Below, piece after piece: positions 33,603-42,026 of a stretch of 64,000 nt of DNA. The notes beneath the pieces are model-generated. The model saw only the letters and a program-made list of their open reading frames with translations. It was not told the origin of the DNA and ran no database searches. Position 1 is the first letter of the stretch. Every line of letters starts with the position of its first letter. The stretch comes from Rikenellaceae bacterium. GTDB lineage: Bacteria; Bacteroidota; Bacteroidia; Bacteroidales; Rikenellaceae. Made by a program: the position numbers and the translations under genes. The stretch is taken from contig SUZW01000002.1 of the NCBI GenBank assembly GCA_015059685.1, forward strand, positions 62,001-126,000, in the 5' to 3' direction.

Positions 33603-34088
33603 ATGAATTTTTTTGATATTATCACACTTCTTGCTCTCGTTTGGGCGGTGGTGTCGGGTTGGCGAAGCGGCTTTGTGTCGCAGCTGCTCGGTCTGCTCGG
33701 TATAATCTTGGGTGTTGTACTGTCGATACGCTACGGAGCTGCCGTGGGTGAGATGTTTCATATCGACCCTCGATTTGCTGTGGTGGCGGGTTTTCTGATA
33801 ACATTTGTTGCAACGCTTGTCGTCGCTACCATTCTTGCAAAGTTGCTCGCACGAGTGCTCTCGTTTATAGGTCTGGGGTGGGTAAATATTGTGCTTGGCA
33901 TTCTGCTCTCGGTGGTCAAGGGGCTTATAGTGCTGAGTATGCTCTATGCCTCGATATTTGCACTCAACAAAAATCTCAAACTCATAGAGCCTCGATACTT
34001 CGACAGGTCGTTGTCGTTTGATGTGGTGCGCAGCTGTGCCGAGCCACTCTTCGAGTATTGGGAGGAGGCAAAGCGTACTGTCTTATAG
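33603..34088 (+). CDS. cvpA: CvpA family membrane protein
   Basis: A 161-residue protein starting at ATG 33603 (the upstream in-frame start at 33579 lies in the presumed promoter). Four hydrophobic segments are visible, beginning with 'FFDIITLLALVWAVVSGWRSGF', the typical CvpA opening, and including 'GWVNIVLGILLSVVKGLIVLSML' near 100. CvpA proteins are inner-membrane proteins linked to colicin V export and to envelope stress and bile resistance. It is the first gene of the cvpA-rsgA-trmH-apbE series. GATATTTG, one mismatch from the box consensus, lies 11 bases before the start. Confidence 0.8.
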   Translation: MNFFDIITLLALVWAVVSGWRSGFVSQLLGLLGIILGVVLSIRYGAAVGEMFHIDPRFAVVAGFLITFVATLVVATILAKLLARVLSFIGLGWVNIVLGILLSVVKGLIVLSMLYASIFALNKNLKLIEPRYFDRSLSFDVVRSCAEPLFEYWEEAKRTVL

Positions 34089-34116
34089 AGGTGTTTGCAA
34101 AGAGGAGTAACTGTGT

Positions 34117-35043
34117 ATGGCAAAGGAGAGAGTTGAAGCGTTGGTGATGCGTGCCACGGGAAGCTGGTACGAGGTGTTGCACGAAGGAGAGGTGCTGCGT
34201 GCGAGGATGCGTGGCCGTCTGCGTCTGCGTGGTGTGCGCTCGACAAACCCTATAGTCGTTGGTGACACGGTAACTTGTGAGTCGGGCGAGGATGGCGAGT
34301 GGCTTATTACAGATATAGCACCTCGTCGCAACTACATCATCCGCCGAGCATCGAACCTCTCGAAGGAGTCGCATATCATAGCCTCGAATATCGACCGAGC
34401 GATGTTGGTCGTAACACTCGTAGAGCCTGTCACCGCCACAGAGTTTATAGATCGCTTCCTCGTTACCTGCGAGGCCTACAAAGTCCCCGTGACGATACTT
34501 TTGGCCAAGATAGACCTTCTGCAAGATACTCCCGAAGCTATCAAGGAGTTTCACCGAGTTTACGAGGGTGCGGGGTACGAGGTCATCGACATATCGGCGA
34601 CCGAGGGTGTAGGTGTAGAGCGTGTGAAGGCGATGTTGGCGGGGCGCACAACCCTGCTTTCGGGCAACTCGGGTGTGGGCAAATCGACGCTTGTGCGGGC
34701 GATAGACCCCTCGATAGATATCCGCACAGGTGAGATATCCGAGAGCTTTCACAAGGGTAAGCACACCACGACATTCTCGACAATGTATCGTGTTGCCGAG
34801 GGTTTTATAATAGATACCCCGGGGGTGAAGGGTTTTGGGCTTATAGATATCGAGGATGATGAGCTCTGGCACTACTTCCCCGAGATGATATCTCGAGCCG
34901 GAGAGTGTCGTTTCTTCAACTGCACGCACACGCACGAGCCTCATTGTGCCGTTGTGGAGGCGGTAAAGAGAGGCGAGATAGCCTTCTCCCGTTATGAAAG
35001 TTACCTGAAAATACTCGACGAAGATGATAAATACCGAAAATAA
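34117..35043 (+). CDS. rsgA: Ribosome small-subunit GTPase RsgA
   Basis: A 308-residue circularly permuted GTPase that checks 30S maturation. After the N-terminal OB fold, motifs appear in permuted order: G4 'LLAKIDLL' near 128, G5 'ISATEG' near 165, G1 'GNSGVGKSTL' near 187 and G3 'DTPGVKGFG' near 233. The C-terminal zinc site is 'CRFFNCTHTHEPHC' near 266. It lies 28 bases behind cvpA and overlaps trmH by 20 bases, so it is coupled to an RNA modification gene. Confidence 0.95.
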   Translation: MAKERVEALVMRATGSWYEVLHEGEVLRARMRGRLRLRGVRSTNPIVVGDTVTCESGEDGEWLITDIAPRRNYIIRRASNLSKESHIIASNIDRAMLVVTLVEPVTATEFIDRFLVTCEAYKVPVTILLAKIDLLQDTPEAIKEFHRVYEGAGYEVIDISATEGVGVERVKAMLAGRTTLLSGNSGVGKSTLVRAIDPSIDIRTGEISESFHKGKHTTTFSTMYRVAEGFIIDTPGVKGFGLIDIEDDELWHYFPEMISRAGECRFFNCTHTHEPHCAVVEAVKRGEIAFSRYESYLKILDEDDKYRK

Positions 35044-35713
35044 CCTCTCCGTGGCCGAGTGTCGTGAGCGTATCGACTACCTCTCCTCGTTTATGTTGGA
35101 GGAGCGTTTTGCTACGCTGCGCAGGGCACTTACGATGCGTACCGACTACATAACGGTGCTTACCGAGAATATGTTTCACGAGCACAACGCAAGTGCCATA
35201 GTGCGACACTGCGAGGCCTTCGGTGTGCAGAACATCCACACGGTCGAGGAGTTGTGTCCATTTTCACCGACACTCAACATAGTCCTCGGCACGGACAAGT
35301 GGATAGATATCCATCGTCACGCCACAACGACCGAGGCGCTCGCTGCACTTCGCAAGGAGGGTTACCGCATCGTAGCCACAACGCCACACCACAAGAGCTG
35401 CACGCCCGAGACCTTCGATGTTACGAAGGGGAAGTTTGCGTTGGTATTCGGTACCGAGAAGACGGGGGTTACCGACGAGGTTATGGCCGAGGCTGACGAG
35501 TTTTTGCAGATACCGATGTGCGGCATGGTTGATAGTCTGAATGTTTCGGCCTCGGCAGCTATACTTATATATATGCTCTCGGAGCGTATGCGTCGTGAGT
35601 GCGAGGGTTGGCAGCTCGACGAGGAGCGTCACATCCGTACACTCTACGATTGGTGTCGCTATGCTGTCAAGGACTCGGAGCGTCTGTTGGAGAGAAAATT
35701 TTTAGAAAAATGA
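35024..35713 (+). CDS. trmH: tRNA (guanosine-18-2'-O)-methyltransferase, SpoU family
   Basis: A 229-residue SPOUT methyltransferase with the three family motifs: 'NASAIVRHCEAFGV' near 56, 'KFALVFGTEKTGVTDE' near 140 and 'GMVDSLNVSASAAILIY' near 170. It methylates the 2'-OH of G18 in tRNA using SAM. The short C-terminal helical tail supports TrmH rather than rRNA-modifying RlmB, which has an N-terminal extension. It overlaps rsgA by 20 bases upstream and its stop overlaps the apbE start (ATGA). Confidence 0.9.
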   Translation: MINTENNLSVAECRERIDYLSSFMLEERFATLRRALTMRTDYITVLTENMFHEHNASAIVRHCEAFGVQNIHTVEELCPFSPTLNIVLGTDKWIDIHRHATTTEALAALRKEGYRIVATTPHHKSCTPETFDVTKGKFALVFGTEKTGVTDEVMAEADEFLQIPMCGMVDSLNVSASAAILIYMLSERMRRECEGWQLDEERHIRTLYDWCRYAVKDSERLLERKFLEK

Positions 35714-36690
35714 TACGGATTTTAGTTTTATTAGCACTCTTGTTTGCGGGTTGCAGCACAGCTCCCCGCTATCGTACGGTTGATGGCTCGATGCTCGGCA
35801 CGACATATCACATCGTGGCTCAAACGGAGCTGTCGCAGGAGGAGATTTTTGCCAAGATGGAGGCTATAAATCGTGAGGCCGATGCCTCGATGTCGATATT
35901 TAACCCCTCGTCGCTCCTCTCACGCATAAATCGCAACGAAACAGATTCGGTGGATTGTCACATCGCCCGAAATATCGGAATTGCGGCCAAGGTAAATGGC
36001 ATATCGCCACGCTACGATATAACCGTGAAACCGCTGGTCGATGCCTACGGCTTCGCAGCAAAGCAGCGTGAGCAGAGCCCCAACATAGACTCCCTGTTGC
36101 AGTTTGTGGGCTTTAGCAAATTTTATCTCGAGGGTAATCGCATCGTCAAGAGCGATGCTCGTGTGCAGCTCGATTTGAACTCCGTGGCAAAGGGTTACAC
36201 CGTCGATTTGGTGGCCGAATGGTTGGAGCAGTCGGGTTGCGAGAACTACATCGTGGAGATTGGTGGCGAAATTCGCTCGAAGGGTGTAAACCGACAGGGC
36301 GAGGCGTGGCGTGTGGGTGTCGATACCCCTTTCGACGACAACAACTCTCCGGGTAAATACCAGCAACGCATCATCCGCATCTCGGATCGTGCGCTTGCCA
36401 CCTCGGGCAACTATCGTCGCTTCTACTACAACAACCTCGGAGAGCGTGTATCCCACACGATAAACCCCGAAACGGGAGAGTCGAACACCACGAAGCTCCT
36501 CTCGGCTACGGTGGTGGCACAAAGTTGCGCTGTGGCCGATGCCCTCGCAACGATGTTTATGGCCTCCGACGAAAAAGATGCTATCACACTCGCCAAGGGG
36601 TTGCGTGATAGCATCGAAGTATATTTCGTGCTGGCACCGATAGAGGGTGGTTCCTATCGTGATTTCTCAACACTAATTGAAGTGCGGTAG
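35710..36690 (+). CDS. apbE: FAD:protein FMN transferase, lipoprotein
   Basis: A 326-residue lipoprotein (lipobox 'LLFAGC', Cys at about residue 14) starting at ATG 35710, which overlaps the trmH stop. Family motifs are 'GSMLGTTYHIVA' near 27, 'DLNSVAKGYTVD' near 158, 'YIVEIGGEIRSKG' near 183 and 'GETIN'-like 'SHTINPETGE' near 250. ApbE attaches FMN to threonine residues of redox proteins such as the Rnf and Nqr subunits in the periplasm. Neither target is encoded here. It converges with folC, overlapping its end by 18 bases. Confidence 0.9.
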   Translation: MIRILVLLALLFAGCSTAPRYRTVDGSMLGTTYHIVAQTELSQEEIFAKMEAINREADASMSIFNPSSLLSRINRNETDSVDCHIARNIGIAAKVNGISPRYDITVKPLVDAYGFAAKQREQSPNIDSLLQFVGFSKFYLEGNRIVKSDARVQLDLNSVAKGYTVDLVAEWLEQSGCENYIVEIGGEIRSKGVNRQGEAWRVGVDTPFDDNNSPGKYQQRIIRISDRALATSGNYRRFYYNNLGERVSHTINPETGESNTTKLLSATVVAQSCAVADALATMFMASDEKDAITLAKGLRDSIEVYFVLAPIEGGSYRDFSTLIEVR

Positions 36691-37977
36691 TGCTTCGGCA
36701 ACAACGAATGTGCTGCCTCCGACAAAGAGCATATCTTCGTCGGTGAGCTGTTGCTGCGCCTTCACAAGCGCCTCCTCGATGGTTGGAGCAACCTCGAAGT
36801 CGAGTTCCAACGACGAGGCGACCTCGGCAATATGCTCCGTTGCAGCGGCACGAGGAGAGTTGGCACGAGTAAAGATGTAGTGCGCATTGCGTGGCATCAA
36901 AGCCAACATATCGACAATATCCTTATCCTTGCAGAAGCCCATCACGCAGAGCAACTTACCGCTATTTGTGCGCTCCATAAGCTGCTCGCCCACCAGGCGT
37001 ATGCCGTGGCTGTTGTGGGCCGTGTCGCACACGATAAGCGGCTCTTGTGATACCACCTGCCAGCGACCTCGGAACGAGGTGAGTGCAACGACATCTCGCA
37101 CACCCTCGACAAAGGCTCGTCGTGATATTGAAAGAGGTGTCATCTCGTGCAGAATATCTATGGCGGTGGCTACCGTGGCGAGGTTTTGGCTCTGGCACTT
37201 GCCGAGCAGGTCGAGGCGTAGCTGGTAGATATTATGGTCGCGACGACGGGTTATGTTTACCACCTGCTTGTTGCCCTCCAATCGGCTCTCACCGAGCTCG
37301 AAGGCGTCGTTGGCGTAGTGCAACGAGGAGCGCAGATCCGAAGCAATCTCCTCCAAGACGAGGTTGTAGTTCGAGTTCTTCTCGCCCACGACTACAGGTG
37401 TACACTTCTTGATTATACCGCCCTTCTCACGAGCTATCTTTGGCAGCGAGTCACCGAGGTACTCGGTATGCTCGAGGCCTATGTTGGTGATGATGGAGAG
37501 TATCGGTTGCACGATGTTGGTGGCATCGAGGCGGCCACCAAGCCCTGTTTCGATAACGGCAACCTCGACATCGCTCTGCGCAAAGTAGTCGAAGGCCATG
37601 GCGGTCGTCATCTCGAAGAACGAGAGGTCGAGTCGCTCCATCTCCGTCTTGTGTCTATCGACAAAGTTTACAACTTTTTGTTTCGGTATCATCTCTCCGT
37701 TCACACGAATACGCTCACGGAAGTCGGTCAGATGCGGCGATGTGAAGAGGCCCGTTTGATAGCCCGCCTGCTGCAGTACGGCAGCTATCATATTCGACAC
37801 CGAGCCCTTGCCGTTTGTGCCGGCAATATGCACAACAAAGTAGTTGCGTTGAGGGTTGCCGATTATTCGGCAGAACTCCGTGATACGCTCCAGCCCGGGT
37901 TTGTAGGCATCGCCACCAACCTGCTGGAACGATGGCATCGACGAAAATAGATAATCGAGTGTTTCGGTATAGTTCAT
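36673..37977 (-). CDS. folC: Folylpolyglutamate/dihydrofolate synthase
   Basis: A 434-residue Mur-ligase-like ATP-dependent enzyme that adds glutamate to dihydropteroate and folates. The P-loop 'HIAGTNGKGSVSNMIAAVL' is near residue 50, followed by 'GLFTSPHLTDFRERIRVNG' near 76 and 'IETGLGGRLDATN' near 142, all diagnostic for FolC. The C-terminal Mur-ligase domain ends with 'FVGGSTFVVAEAL'. It is downstream of lnt, separated by a heptamer array, and convergent with apbE. Confidence 0.93.
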   Translation of the reverse strand: MNYTETLDYLFSSMPSFQQVGGDAYKPGLERITEFCRIIGNPQRNYFVVHIAGTNGKGSVSNMIAAVLQQAGYQTGLFTSPHLTDFRERIRVNGEMIPKQKVVNFVDRHKTEMERLDLSFFEMTTAMAFDYFAQSDVEVAVIETGLGGRLDATNIVQPILSIITNIGLEHTEYLGDSLPKIAREKGGIIKKCTPVVVGEKNSNYNLVLEEIASDLRSSLHYANDAFELGESRLEGNKQVVNITRRRDHNIYQLRLDLLGKCQSQNLATVATAIDILHEMTPLSISRRAFVEGVRDVVALTSFRGRWQVVSQEPLIVCDTAHNSHGIRLVGEQLMERTNSGKLLCVMGFCKDKDIVDMLALMPRNAHYIFTRANSPRAAATEHIAEVASSLELDFEVAPTIEEALVKAQQQLTDEDMLFVGGSTFVVAEALPHFN

Positions 37978-37984
37978 AATATAT

Positions 37985-38014
37985 AGCTGTTAGCCATTAG
38001 CTGTTGGCTTTTTT
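37985..38014 (-). repeat. Heptamer array between lnt and folC
   Basis: The minus strand reads AAAAAAGCCAACAGCTAATGGCTAACAGC, a degenerate form with only one exact TAATGGC unit, 8 bases before the folC ATG. Confidence 0.7.
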
Positions 38015-39608
38015 AGTTCAAATAAAATCTCTTTTTTGTGCAGTATGCTATAAAATAGAGCACACACAATATCGCAATATAGAGCGACAGGCGACCAATG
38101 TAGTCGCCATACTTGGCGTAGAAGGTGACCCTCTTGTTGAGGCGGATATCGTCGGTCAGCACACCTCGCTTGTCCCAGCCTAAACGCTCTCGATCCTCGC
38201 CCTGCATCGTGATAAAGCCCGATACACCTGTGTTGGCGCTGCGTGCGATATCTCGGCGCAGCTCTATAGCTCGCAGACGACAGAAGGCGAAGAGGAACTT
38301 GTGGCCGAGGGTGTTGCCCCACCAACCATCATTCGACACCACAAACAATGCCTCGGCACCATTACGCACAAACTCTGCCATATAGTTGCCGTAGATGCCC
38401 TCGTAGCATATTGCCGGAGCAACTTTTTTGTCGTTGTAGGTGAATGGCTCGGCTGTGGTGCCTATGCCGAGTTGCCCGAGTGTGCCTCCGAGGTCGATGG
38501 CGAACTTGTTACCCTCACGCAGCCACGCAGGAGTGCTTTCGACACCTATGACGAGTTTGCCCTTGTGGTGTATCTGCACCACCTCCGAGGTGTCGATACC
38601 GAGTGACGAGTTGAAGATATCGTAGTATTGTGCGCCACGCTTACGGGCCGTTTCGGAGCCTCGCAAGGTGCCATACGACAATACGGTCTCTCCGCCTGTT
38701 ACGACCATGGTATTTGGTCGCTCGGTGCGAAGGAAGTTGGATATTCGCTTCACAATAGGGGCTTTCTGCGGCTCTCGGTCATTTACACGCTCGGCCAGTG
38801 CCGTCTCGGGAAGCAGCGCAAACTCGGCCGAGTCGGGAACCTCGGCAAGGAGTGTCATTATATTCTCCTGCTGCCACTTGCGGTCGGAGTTGAACTTCTC
38901 GTAGCAAGGCACATTTGGCTGTATGACCGACACGGTGCACTTCTCGAGTGAGGTGTATCGCTCACTCTCGGTGTCGTAGCGGTAGTACAAAACCACCGAT
39001 ATGCCGATAGGTATAAGTATGGCTGCCGTAGCCCTTACCCACGCCCTCTTGCGCATGGTGAGCAGGGCATCGAATGCGAGGATATTGACCAAAAGCACCC
39101 ACAACGAGCCTCCGAAAGCACCCGTGTACTCGTACCATTGCACCGCCCAAGTGTCGCCCGCAAAACCATTGCCGAGCATCAGCCACGGAAACGAGATCAC
39201 GGGTGCCTGCAGGTAGATATACTCTGTAGCAAGCCACGCAGCGATAAATGTGGTGTAGGCAAGGGCCTTTGGTGCATGCTTTGAAACTATATGGTAGAGC
39301 ATAAATGCCACAAGACTCCACCAGGTCGATACGACTGTTGCGGTGATAGGCCCTGCAGGCGTAGCTAACCACACCCACCATATTGTTGAGGCGTTCCACA
39401 GCACAAAGGTCAGGGTTGCCCATCCGAGCATAGAGAGTGTGTCACGCCACGAAGAGCTATATTGTGCGCTGAGCAGAAGCAGAGGTATAAAGGCACCGAA
39501 GAGTGTAAAGCAACTCGAGCCCCACCAGCTGAGCGACAGCAACAGTGCCGAGGCGAGCGCCAGCACCGCTTTTGTCTTTTTCGAAAATTGTCGTTTGAAT
39601 TGTATCAT
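38013..39608 (-). CDS. lnt: Apolipoprotein N-acyltransferase
   Basis: A 531-residue inner-membrane enzyme starting at ATG 39608; the 16 earlier codons of the ORF track lie upstream of the promoter box. An N-terminal multi-helix membrane part (about residues 15-205) is followed by a nitrilase-fold periplasmic domain with catalytic Glu in 'FALLPETAL' near 255, Lys in 'HHKGKLVIGVE' near 340 and Cys in 'APAICYEGIYGNY' near 400, and a last helix. It adds the third acyl chain to lipoproteins. ATG lies four bases behind a TATCTTTG box. Confidence 0.93.
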   Translation of the reverse strand: MIQFKRQFSKKTKAVLALASALLLSLSWWGSSCFTLFGAFIPLLLLSAQYSSSWRDTLSMLGWATLTFVLWNASTIWWVWLATPAGPITATVVSTWWSLVAFMLYHIVSKHAPKALAYTTFIAAWLATEYIYLQAPVISFPWLMLGNGFAGDTWAVQWYEYTGAFGGSLWVLLVNILAFDALLTMRKRAWVRATAAILIPIGISVVLYYRYDTESERYTSLEKCTVSVIQPNVPCYEKFNSDRKWQQENIMTLLAEVPDSAEFALLPETALAERVNDREPQKAPIVKRISNFLRTERPNTMVVTGGETVLSYGTLRGSETARKRGAQYYDIFNSSLGIDTSEVVQIHHKGKLVIGVESTPAWLREGNKFAIDLGGTLGQLGIGTTAEPFTYNDKKVAPAICYEGIYGNYMAEFVRNGAEALFVVSNDGWWGNTLGHKFLFAFCRLRAIELRRDIARSANTGVSGFITMQGEDRERLGWDKRGVLTDDIRLNKRVTFYAKYGDYIGRLSLYIAILCVLYFIAYCTKKRFYLN

Positions 39609-39612
39609 TTTA

Positions 39613-39620
39613 CAAAGATA
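39613..39620 (-). promoter_or_regulatory. TATCTTTG promoter box of lnt, 4 bases before ATG
   Basis: A perfect box on the minus strand followed by TAAA and ATG. About 19 bases upstream of it on the same strand a TTGTCAA unit of the octamer array could serve as the -33 TTG element. Confidence 0.78.
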
Positions 39621-40050
39621 CAAAATAATTGACAATTGACAATTGACAATTGACAATTTTTTGGTGGTGGGGACTCTGGAGGGGGTTGGGGCGCAGGTTT
39701 ATTAGGGTCGTTAGGGGCGTTAGGGGCGTTAGGGGGGGGGCGCTTGGGGCTTTAGGTTGTCGGAACTCTGAAGGTAGTCGGGGCGCAGGTGTAATGGCAT
39801 TGAATGGCAGGCGTTCGCTAACGCTCACTGAATGGCAATCGCTCGTTACACTCGCTGAATGGCAGGCGTTTACGCTTTTTTTGTTGCAGCTTTCTGCGCT
39901 TTGCCATTAAGCAGTCGATAGACTGCGCTGCCATTAAGGGCGAAGCCCGTTTGCCATTCTATGCCATCTTTGTTGCGCTTTGGCAAGGGTCAGAGTCCCC
40001 ACCAACAAAAAATTTCTCGTCTTTAATCCCACTTCGTGGGCTTTTCCTCC
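39621..40050 (+). repeat. Repeat island: octamers, nonamers, TGGCA hairpin units
   Basis: No gene is visible in the 430 bases. In order: four AATTGACA octamers, the ACTCTGGAGG...GGGGCGCAGG motif, GGCGTTAGG nonamers, 'GCGCTTGGGGCTTTAGG', a second ACTCTGAAGG motif, then TGAATGGCA-linked hairpins (GCGTT-CGCT-AACGC at 39811-39824, GCAGTC-GATA-GACTGC at 39911-39926, GGGC-GAA-GCCC at 39938-39948) and CCCAC-TTC-GTGGG followed by CTTTT. Confidence 0.8.
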
Positions 40051-40133
40051 TTCTTGCAAGGGATAGTCTGCAAGCAGCCTCTCCTCTTGCTTCGTGCGTC
40101 GGTTCGTCTTTCGTCTTTTTATTATCTTTTTAT

Positions 40134-40141
40134 TATCTTTG
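40134..40141 (+). promoter_or_regulatory. TATCTTTG promoter box before the LacZ-like gene
   Basis: A perfect box 20 bases before ATG 40162; a near copy (TATCTTTT) lies 11 bases further upstream. Confidence 0.7.
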
Positions 40142-40161
40142 CAACGAAAAGATTTCTAAAT

Positions 40162-41457
40162 ATGAAGAGAGTTATAATATTTGTAGTCGCCATATTGGTA
40201 TCTGTGGCTCCGCTGTGGGCGCAGCAGGCCTACCGCACCGAGTTCTCGGTATTCGACACCCGCGAAGATGCGTTGCGGGGCAACCACGCTAAAACCGAGC
40301 GACATATAAAATATGAGCCCAAGACCATTGAGGTTGTCGGCAAGGTCGAGGTTGTAGGGCAGAAATTCGAGATGCCTACGGCCTGGAGTGACTTCAATGT
40401 TTATCTCCATATCCAAAACACAATCAAGGCCTACGATGTTGTTGTGAACGAGCAGCTTGTGGCCTCGGTTGAGGATGCCTACACCCCTGCCGACTTCCAC
40501 ATTTCGCCATATCTGCGTCAGGGTGCAAACGAGATACTGCTCCTGCTGCGTCGCTCCGAGTCGTTGGAGCTCAACAGCGGTGCGCAGAGTGCGTTAGTCG
40601 AGCAGTTTCGGGGTTGCTACCTCTTTGCGCAGTATCGTCGCCACATCTACGACTACGATGCGCAGATAGTGCAGGTGGGCAAGACCCTGCAGCTCGAACT
40701 CGACATCATAGCCCGCAACGACTTCAACTTCGAGGAGATAGTGCAGGTGGGCTACGACATCTACTCGCCCGAGGGTAAGTTGGTAGATTACGCTGTGCGT
40801 GATATGGCTGTGGCGGGTCGCTCGGTGGATACGCTCCGCATCCGCACCTCGCTCGGTGAGGAGAGCCGTTTCCTCTGGAGCAACGGCAAACCGCACCTCT
40901 ATCGCCTCACGCTCTACACCAAGCGTGACGGCAAGCCTCGTGAGTACCACACATTCCGCATCGGTGCCGGCTCGACAACCTTTGCCGACGGCAAGATTTT
41001 GCGCAATGGCAAGGCCATAACCATTAAGTCGGAGCGTTACAACGCCCGCACGACATACGCCTCGGCCCTTGCCGAGATAAAGGCGTTGCGTGCCAAGGGT
41101 GTGAACACCCTCTGTCCCGATGCTCCGCAGCCTGCGTGGTTCTACGATATCTGCGATGGTCTGGGCATCTATGTCATCGAGCAGGCAAATATAAACCCTA
41201 TCCTCGAGAGCGACAACCGCAAGGTTGGTGGCACGCCATCGAATGACCCTGCTCTCGTGGGTGAATATCTTGCTCGTGTAAAGGCGATGTACTACCGCAC
41301 ACGCAACCACAGTTGCATCATCGCCTACTCGCTTGGAGGTACAAAGGCGGGCAATGGTTACAATATGTACAAGGCGTACGAGTGGCTCAAGTCGGTCGAG
41401 AAGCGTCGTGCCGTAATATGCCGGTCGGCAGAGGGGGAGTGGAATAGCGATTTGTAG
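40162..41457 (+). CDS. Truncated, probably inactive LacZ-type GH2 protein
   Basis: A 431-residue exported protein (signal peptide 'FVVAILVSVAPLWA') starting at ATG 40162. The N-terminal jelly-roll and Ig-like domains match the LacZ branch of GH2 ('LRQGANEILLLLRRSESLELN' is altered from the usual motif). The barrel starts, but where active LacZ proteins have 'SLGNEAGNG' it reads 'SLGGTKAGNG', so the acid/base Glu is lost, and the chain stops 25 residues later at 'EWNSDL', before the nucleophile half of the barrel. No frameshifted continuation follows, because rlmH starts 2 bases after the stop. It may be a domesticated binding protein or a remnant. Confidence 0.75.
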   Translation: MKRVIIFVVAILVSVAPLWAQQAYRTEFSVFDTREDALRGNHAKTERHIKYEPKTIEVVGKVEVVGQKFEMPTAWSDFNVYLHIQNTIKAYDVVVNEQLVASVEDAYTPADFHISPYLRQGANEILLLLRRSESLELNSGAQSALVEQFRGCYLFAQYRRHIYDYDAQIVQVGKTLQLELDIIARNDFNFEEIVQVGYDIYSPEGKLVDYAVRDMAVAGRSVDTLRIRTSLGEESRFLWSNGKPHLYRLTLYTKRDGKPREYHTFRIGAGSTTFADGKILRNGKAITIKSERYNARTTYASALAEIKALRAKGVNTLCPDAPQPAWFYDICDGLGIYVIEQANINPILESDNRKVGGTPSNDPALVGEYLARVKAMYYRTRNHSCIIAYSLGGTKAGNGYNMYKAYEWLKSVEKRRAVICRSAEGEWNSDL

Positions 41458-41459
41458 GT

Positions 41460-41933
41460 ATGAATATCGAACTGCTTGTCGTAGGAAAGACCGACTCGAA
41501 GGAGGTCGATGCGTTGGTTGCACTATACTCGAAGCGACTTGCGCACTATGTCCGTTTCTCGATAACCTATCTGCCCGATTTGCGCAACACGAAAAACCTC
41601 TCCGAGGCGCAGCAGAAGAGCAGTGAGGGCGATATGATACTCGCCTCGTTGCAGCCGAGCGACTTTGTGGCGTTGCTCGACGAGGGCGGCAAGGAGTTCC
41701 GCAGTGTGGAGTTTGCCGAGTGGATAGAGAAGAGGATGGCGAGTGGTCTGCGCCGCCTGGTCTTCGTCATCGGAGGCCCCTACGGCTTCTCGGAGGCGGT
41801 ATATGGGCGTGCCGATGCGAAGTTGTCGCTCTCGAAGATGACCTTCTCGCACCAAATCGTTCGTGCCATCTTTGCCGAGCAACTCTATCGAGCCTTTACA
41901 ATTCTGCGCAACGAACCCTACCACCATGAGTAG
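41460..41933 (+). CDS. rlmH: 23S rRNA pseudouridine-1915 N3-methyltransferase
   Basis: A 157-residue SPOUT methyltransferase of typical RlmH length. 'FVALLDEGGKEFRSVEFAEWI' near 71, 'LVFVIGGPYGFSEAV' near 102 and 'LSLSKMTFSHQIVRAIFAEQLYRA' near 122 are the family motifs; the last one forms the trefoil-knot SAM site. It modifies a pseudouridine in helix 69 of 23S rRNA. The ATG starts 2 bases after the stop of the LacZ-like gene, so its expression depends on that gene's promoter. Confidence 0.95.
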   Translation: MNIELLVVGKTDSKEVDALVALYSKRLAHYVRFSITYLPDLRNTKNLSEAQQKSSEGDMILASLQPSDFVALLDEGGKEFRSVEFAEWIEKRMASGLRRLVFVIGGPYGFSEAVYGRADAKLSLSKMTFSHQIVRAIFAEQLYRAFTILRNEPYHHE

Positions 41934-41955
41934 CTTTGAGTCTTTCTCAAAGCTA
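41931..41955 (+). terminator. Hairpin at the rlmH stop codon
   Basis: TAGCTTTGAG-TCTTT-CTCAAAGCTA, a 10-base stem starting with the rlmH TAG. There is no clear T run, so it may be a terminator or an mRNA end-protecting hairpin. Confidence 0.55.
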
Positions 41956-41981
41956 AATTGTCAATTCTCAATTAATTTTCT

Positions 41982-41989
41982 TATCTTTG
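41982..41989 (+). promoter_or_regulatory. TATCTTTG promoter box of the GH127 gene
   Basis: A perfect box with a TTG at 41958-41960, 21 bases upstream, as the -33 element. It is 37 bases before the ATG. Confidence 0.75.
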
Positions 41990-42026
41990 TGGGTTAGAAC
42001 AAAGCAAACAATTTAACCGACACGAT

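Noticed and set aside
40162-41457. Frameshifted remainder of a LacZ gene after 41457
   Set aside because: rlmH starts 2 bases downstream and fills the following sequence; no GH2 nucleophile-region peptide is found in other frames there.
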